Part shown: in pieces, positions 59,067 through 64,000 of the stretch | How positions within the stretch are numbered: position 1 is the first letter of the stretch | How the letters are laid out: each line of letters opens with the position of its first letter | Source of the DNA: Rhytidiadelphus loreus | Taxonomy: Eukaryota; Streptophyta; Bryopsida; Hypnales; Hylocomiaceae | DNA length: 64,000 nt | Direction: 5' to 3' | Assembly (NCBI GenBank): GCA_947034895.1 | Contig: OX344762.1 | Span: forward strand, 40,094,760 to 40,158,759 | Program-made: the position numbers and the translations under genes | Notes under the pieces: model-generated | What the model was told of the DNA's origin: nothing | Databases searched by the model: none | What the model saw: the letters and a program-made list of their open reading frames with translations, nothing else

Positions 59067-59168
59067 ATTTTTTTCTCTCTTTTTTTTTTTTTTTTTTCTT
59101 TTTCCTTTTTTCCTCTCCCCCTCCTTTTTCCTTTTTACCCTCCCCCTCCCCCTCTTTTTGCCTTTTTA
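59067..59168. repeat. Polypyrimidine tract at the repeat-unit junction
   Basis: About 100 bp of almost pure T and C (long T-run, then CCTCTCCCCCTCC-type sequence) followed by the GC-rich boundary. It recurs at 61737-61838. On the minus strand it yields a low-complexity Glu/Lys/Gly frame that is not a gene. Confidence 0.85.
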
Positions 59169-60907
59169 TCTTAGAGTAGGTCCCGGCGGCCCCGCCCGCC
59201 CGTGGGGTCTCACTCTCAGATAGGCCAAAGTAGGCCAAAATATTTAAAGTTGATGAACAGTAAACCCATTCCCGCTTGGGTGGTGTACCCGTGATGTGCT
59301 AGTAAACCTGTGTGGCCAACGAAGCTTGCTCCCTTCAGTTAATTCAATGTAGAGAACTGTGGTGATTGTCCATTTGTAAAAATAAAATTAAAAAAAACAA
59401 TCAGATGGGCTTGTGAACAGTGGAGCAGGAGGGTTGATTAATGGGTAATCCTTGCCAGTAATTTTCTCAACATGCAGTAATTTACACTCAGAAGAGAGTA
59501 CTTGGAAAGAGGTAACTTTGGAGCAAACATCAGTGAAAATTCAAAAACTTTCCCACCGTAGGTTCAACACTGCAAAACCAAGCCCGTGCACCCCTCCTCG
59601 TCGAGAGCTTTCCGACGGTACTGCCAAGAACCCGACCGGGGAATTTGATGGTTTTTGACTATGTTTTCACCAAAACAACTCCCAAACTGCCATTTCTAGT
59701 ACAAGTACCAAATTTAGAAGAAAAAAAAAATTTGGACACGTGTAACCATAGGATCCTATACTATGTTCGTTTGAGAAGATGTCAAAAAAATTTCAGAAAT
59801 TTCCACAATGTAGATTGCAAGATATCAACGTTTGAAGTGACAAAAATATATTTTTGGGCCCTACTAAAAACAGGGCTGCACTTCACAAGGTCACATTTGT
59901 ATGAAAAAATGTCCAAAATGGTGGTTCTTCTTTGGATTCATTCTTCAAAGCAAGTTGTCTACATGCTTGAAAAATTTAGGTCATTTGAAATTGTATAACA
60001 TATAGGAAAAAAATAGTAAGTAGAGTAGAGAATGATTCAAAATATTAAATTGTTAACAATTTACTTAAGGAATTGAAAAATTCCAATCCCAATGGTTGTA
60101 ATGTTGTAATAAACAATCTACACCTAATGTTTTTATTTTCTTCAAAAAACATTGAAAATTTAGTTAAATAAAGGACTTAAAAGTTTATCTTAGAGTACAA
60201 ATTCCATAACTACCTACAAACTACCTGCAAACTAAAACTCCTCATAACTTTCATCTCATTAAACAAAATGGAATGATTCAAATCTTTTCATGTACATATA
60301 AATCTAGAAAAACAATTTCAATTTTTTATTTCTTAAAACAATGATTTTTGAAGAAGTTTTTTTGCTACCTGGATTGCCCGCCAATTGCTAAAAAATATAT
60401 ATTAGACAATAATATTTTAACTATGTAGTCAAAAGTTATGAGAATTTTTGGGCCTTAAAGTTACTCCTCGGGCATATGTTGTGTGAAAATTTCAAAGAAA
60501 AAAAATATAAACTCCATTTGTAGTGAGCTGCCCCAAATCGCTATGTTGTTAAAAAACGTAGTTTAGGGCTTTAGGAATTAATATATATAGAATTATCATA
60601 CACGTAAAACTATAATGATTTAGAGAATTTAGTTGTCATATTGATGCTTTTTACAAAGCATTGGTTTTCATTTCTATATATTCCTATTTGAACACATGTT
60701 TTTCGTTTTGTAAAAATAAAATGACAACTTTTATTGCAATCATTTTATATTTCCTTCACTTCACTATATGATTTCATTTATTTTCACTTCATTTTAGATA
60801 ATTTCATTTACTACATCAAGTATTAATGTATTGTTATTTATTTATTTCCTTTAATAATGCTAAATAATTTAATATTTTATTTTAATTTTTAAATATCCTA
60901 ATTTAAA

Positions 60908-60941
<34 letters not shown>

Positions 60942-63577
60942 GAAAATTTACCATTAAATTGAAATATATACAATGCATTGAACATTGTTTTAGAATACTT
61001 AATTTTTGTATTTTAAAATCATGTTAAAGATTTATTTAATTATTTAGACAATATTCAATTCATTTATGAATTGAATTTAAAACTTTTCTTCTTCTTAAAT
61101 ACAATTTTTTTTTGTTATTATCTTTTTTTAATTTAAAGAGCAATATAATTTTTTAAAGTTTGACTTATAAGGGACAAATCCCATTCCTGACCACTTAAGC
61201 AATCCCACATATCTGCATGTTGGGTTTCGTTAGTGAGGAAATTTTCCAGTGTGCAGAAAGGTTTCCATAATTTTTCAGATTTTTATTCGTCAAAAAATAA
61301 TTATTATGAATTTTTGAGTGGAAGATTCCATCCCTCACATTGTGGTCATATAGACCTTCCTATTTTCGACATTGGAAACTCCTATATTCTATTTTTCATG
61401 ATTTAATTCAATTTATAGTCTTAAAAATTGCTCACAAATCCATCATACATCCAAAAGTAATGATACAAATTTAGAACAAATCAAGCTCTCCAATGGTATA
61501 AAGAGAATGATCGATGAGCACACAACTAGGGATGTCTCAATGTTACATACAAAACAAACTAGAACAAATGTTACCATTGTATTTTTATTTTTACTTTTAT
61601 TCAACTTTTACTTTGCACACACAAGTAAATGAAGGGTGCAAAGCCTCTACACTCTTGATTGATAATGAATCAAGAGGTCAAACTCTCTTCTTTAAAGTAT
61701 TGTTTGTTTTTAATTGTTAATTAATTTAAAAGCTCAATTTTTTTCTCTCTTTTTTTTTTTTTTTTTTCTTTTTCCTTTTTTCCTCTCCCCCTCCTTTTTC
61801 CTTTTTACCCTCCCCCTCCCCCTCTTTTTGCCTTTTTATCTTAGAGTAGGTCCCGGCGGCCCCGCCCGCCCGTGGGGTCTCACTCTCAGATAGGCCAAAG
61901 TAGGCCAAAATATTTAAAGTTGATGAACAGTAAACCCATTCCCGCTTGGGTGGTGTACCCGTGATGTGCTAGTAAACCTGTGTGGCCAACGAAGCTTGCT
62001 CCCTTCAGTTAATTCAATGTAGAGAACTGTGGTGATTGTCCATTTGTAAAAATAAAATTAAAAAAAACAATCAGATGGGCTTGTGAACAGTGGAGCAGGA
62101 GGGTTGATTAATGGGTAATCCTTGCCAGTAATTTTCTCAACATGCAGTAATTTACACTCAGAAGAGAGTACTTGGAAAGAGGTAACTTTGGAGCAAACAT
62201 CAGTGAAAATTCAAAAACTTTCCCACCGTAGGTTCAACACTGCAAAACCAAGCCCGTGCACCCCTCCTCGTCGAGAGCTTTCCGACGGTACTGCCAAGAA
62301 CCCGACCGGGGAATTTGATGGTTTTTGACTATGTTTTCACCAAAACAACTCCCAAACTGCCATTTCTAGTACAAGTACCAAATTTAGAAGAAAAAAAAAA
62401 TTTGGACACGTGTAACCATAGGATCCTATACTATGTTCGTTTGAGAAGATGTCAAAAAAATTTCAGAAATTTCCACAATGTAGATTGCAAGATATCAACG
62501 TTTGAAGTGACAAAAATATATTTTTGGGCCCTACTAAAAACAGGGCTGCACTTCACAAGGTCACATTTGTATGAAAAAATGTCCAAAATGGTGGTTCTTC
62601 TTTGGATTCATTCTTCAAAGCAAGTTGTCTACATGCTTGAAAAATTTAGGTCATTTGAAATTGTATAACATATAGGAAAAAAATAGTAAGTAGAGTAGAG
62701 AATGATTCAAAATATTAAATTGTTAACAATTTACTTAAGGAATTGAAAAATTCCAATCCCAATGGTTGTAATGTTGTAATAAACAATCTACACCTAATGT
62801 TTTTATTTTCTTCAAAAAACATTGAAAATTTAGTTAAATAAAGGACTTAAAAGTTTATCTTAGAGTACAAATTCCATAACTACCTACAAACTACCTGCAA
62901 ACTAAAACTCCTCATAACTTTCATCTCATTAAACAAAATGGAATGATTCAAATCTTTTCATGTACATATAAATCTAGAAAAACAATTTCAATTTTTTATT
63001 TCTTAAAACAATGATTTTTGAAGAAGTTTTTTTGCTACCTGGATTGCCCGCCAATTGCTAAAAAATATATATTAGACAATAATATTTTAACTATGTAGTC
63101 AAAAGTTATGAGAATTTTTGGGCCTTAAAGTTACTCCTCGGGCATATGTTGTGTGAAAATTTCAAAGAAAAAAAATATAAACTCCATTTGTAGTGAGCTG
63201 CCCCAAATCGCTATGTTGTTAAAAAACGTAGTTTAGGGCTTTAGGAATTAATATATATAGAATTATCATACACGTAAAACTATAATGATTTAGAGAATTT
63301 AGTTGTCATATTGATGCTTTTTACAAAGCATTGGTTTTCATTTCTATATATTCCTATTTGAACACATGTTTTTCGTTTTGTAAAAATAAAATGACAACTT
63401 TTATTGCAATCATTTTATATTTCCTTCACTTCACTATATGATTTCATTTATTTTCACTTCATTTTAGATAATTTCATTTACTACATCAAGTATTAATGTA
63501 TTGTTATTTATTTATTTCCTTTAATAATGCTAAATAATTTAATATTTTATTTTAATTTTTAAATATCCTAATTTAAA

Positions 63578-63611
<34 letters not shown>

Positions 63612-64000
63612 GAAAATTTACCATTAAATTGAAATATATACAATGCATTGAACATTGTTTTAGAATACTTAATTTTTGTATTTTAAAATCATGTTAAAGA
63701 TTTATTTAATTATTTAGACAATATTCAATTCATTTATGAATTGAATTTAAAACTTTTCTTCTTCTTAAATACAATTTTTTTTTGTTATTATCTTTTTTTA
63801 ATTTAAAGAGCAATATAATTTTTTAAAGTTTGACTTATAAGGGACAAATCCCATTCCTGACCACTTAAGCAATCCCACATATCTGCATGTTGGGTTTCGT
63901 TAGTGAGGAAATTTTCCAGTGTGCAGAAAGGTTTCCATAATTTTTCAGATTTTTATTCGTCAAAAAATAATTATTATGAATTTTTGAGTGGAAGATTCCA

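Larger units (their letters stand above)
56527..64000. repeat. 2670-bp tandem repeat, 2.8 apparently identical copies, runs off the window
   Basis: Copies start at CGCCCGTGGGGTCTCACTC: 56527, 59197 and 61867. The third is cut at 64000 after 2134 bp. I found no difference between copies, including the (AAT)n microsatellite and a long T/C tract. Each unit has a moderately GC-rich first 450 bp, a copy of dispersed repeat family D (offset about 455-1190), an AT-rich middle, and a terminal pyrimidine tract followed by a GC-rich junction. Frames of 117, 68 and 60 codons recur only because the DNA is repeated; none shows a domain. Perfect identity means very recent amplification or an assembly artefact. 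Confidence 0.93.

Noticed and set aside
1..64000. tRNA, rRNA, CRISPR arrays, bacterial operon features
   Set aside because: No T-loop/anticodon pattern or rRNA core was recognised by eye, spacer-repeat structure is absent, and spliced plant genes exclude a prokaryotic reading. A tRNAscan or Infernal run would be needed to be certain about small RNAs.

Overview
This window is nuclear DNA from a eukaryote, almost certainly a land plant. Two intact protein-coding genes are visible. Both are split by short GT-AG introns and both belong to plant families: a Golgi-type DUF707 glycosyltransferase-like protein and a plastid PHT4 (ANTR) anion transporter. The rest is AT-rich DNA made of tandem arrays, MITE-like elements and non-autonomous CACTA transposons. 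Introns of 99 to 769 bp, the lack of recognisable LTR retrotransposon coding sequence, and the protein sequences would fit a bryophyte or another seedless plant, but the lineage is an inference I cannot settle from the window.

Layout. 1-7.7 kb: intergenic DNA with a diverged array of about 240-bp units (1.85-4.19 kb), interrupted by a 245-bp MITE, then a 543-bp MITE flanked by TA, then a complete 1402-bp CACTA element flanked by CAT. 8.2-13.7 kb: DUF707 gene, minus strand, 15 predicted coding exons, 395 residues. 13.7-18.3 kb: intergenic, with a 158-bp tandem duplication. 18.3-24.7 kb: PHT4-type transporter gene, minus strand, 15 exons, 615 residues, with telomere-like motifs upstream. 25.6-33.6 kb: intergenic, with several tandem duplications and MITEs. 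33.6-35.7 kb: a 2069-bp CACTA element flanked by AGC, carrying palindromic subterminal repeats and telomere-like palindromes. 36.5-37.3 kb: a broken zinc-ribbon gene. 39.7-42.4 kb: a dense, irregularly spaced field of a degenerate self-complementary 11-mer (33 exact matches to GWC N AWT N GWC) intermixed with a second dyad motif, RCCAATCACTGGYT. 43.8-45.8 kb: an element with nearly identical inverted arms of about 487 bp around a broken two-exon gene. 49.9-52.3 kb: a three-level nest of insertions. 53.6-54.7 kb: a diverged tandem array. 56.5-64.0 kb: an apparently perfect 2670-bp tandem repeat, 2.8 copies, cut by the window edge.

The two genes are same-strand neighbours and nothing ties them into one pathway. 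One product is predicted to act in the Golgi and the other in the plastid envelope or thylakoid. A small repeat family sits in introns of both genes. The most unusual signal is the 39.7-42.4 kb motif field. The most testable structural results are the two CACTA elements with clean target-site duplications, the long hairpin element and the nested insertions.
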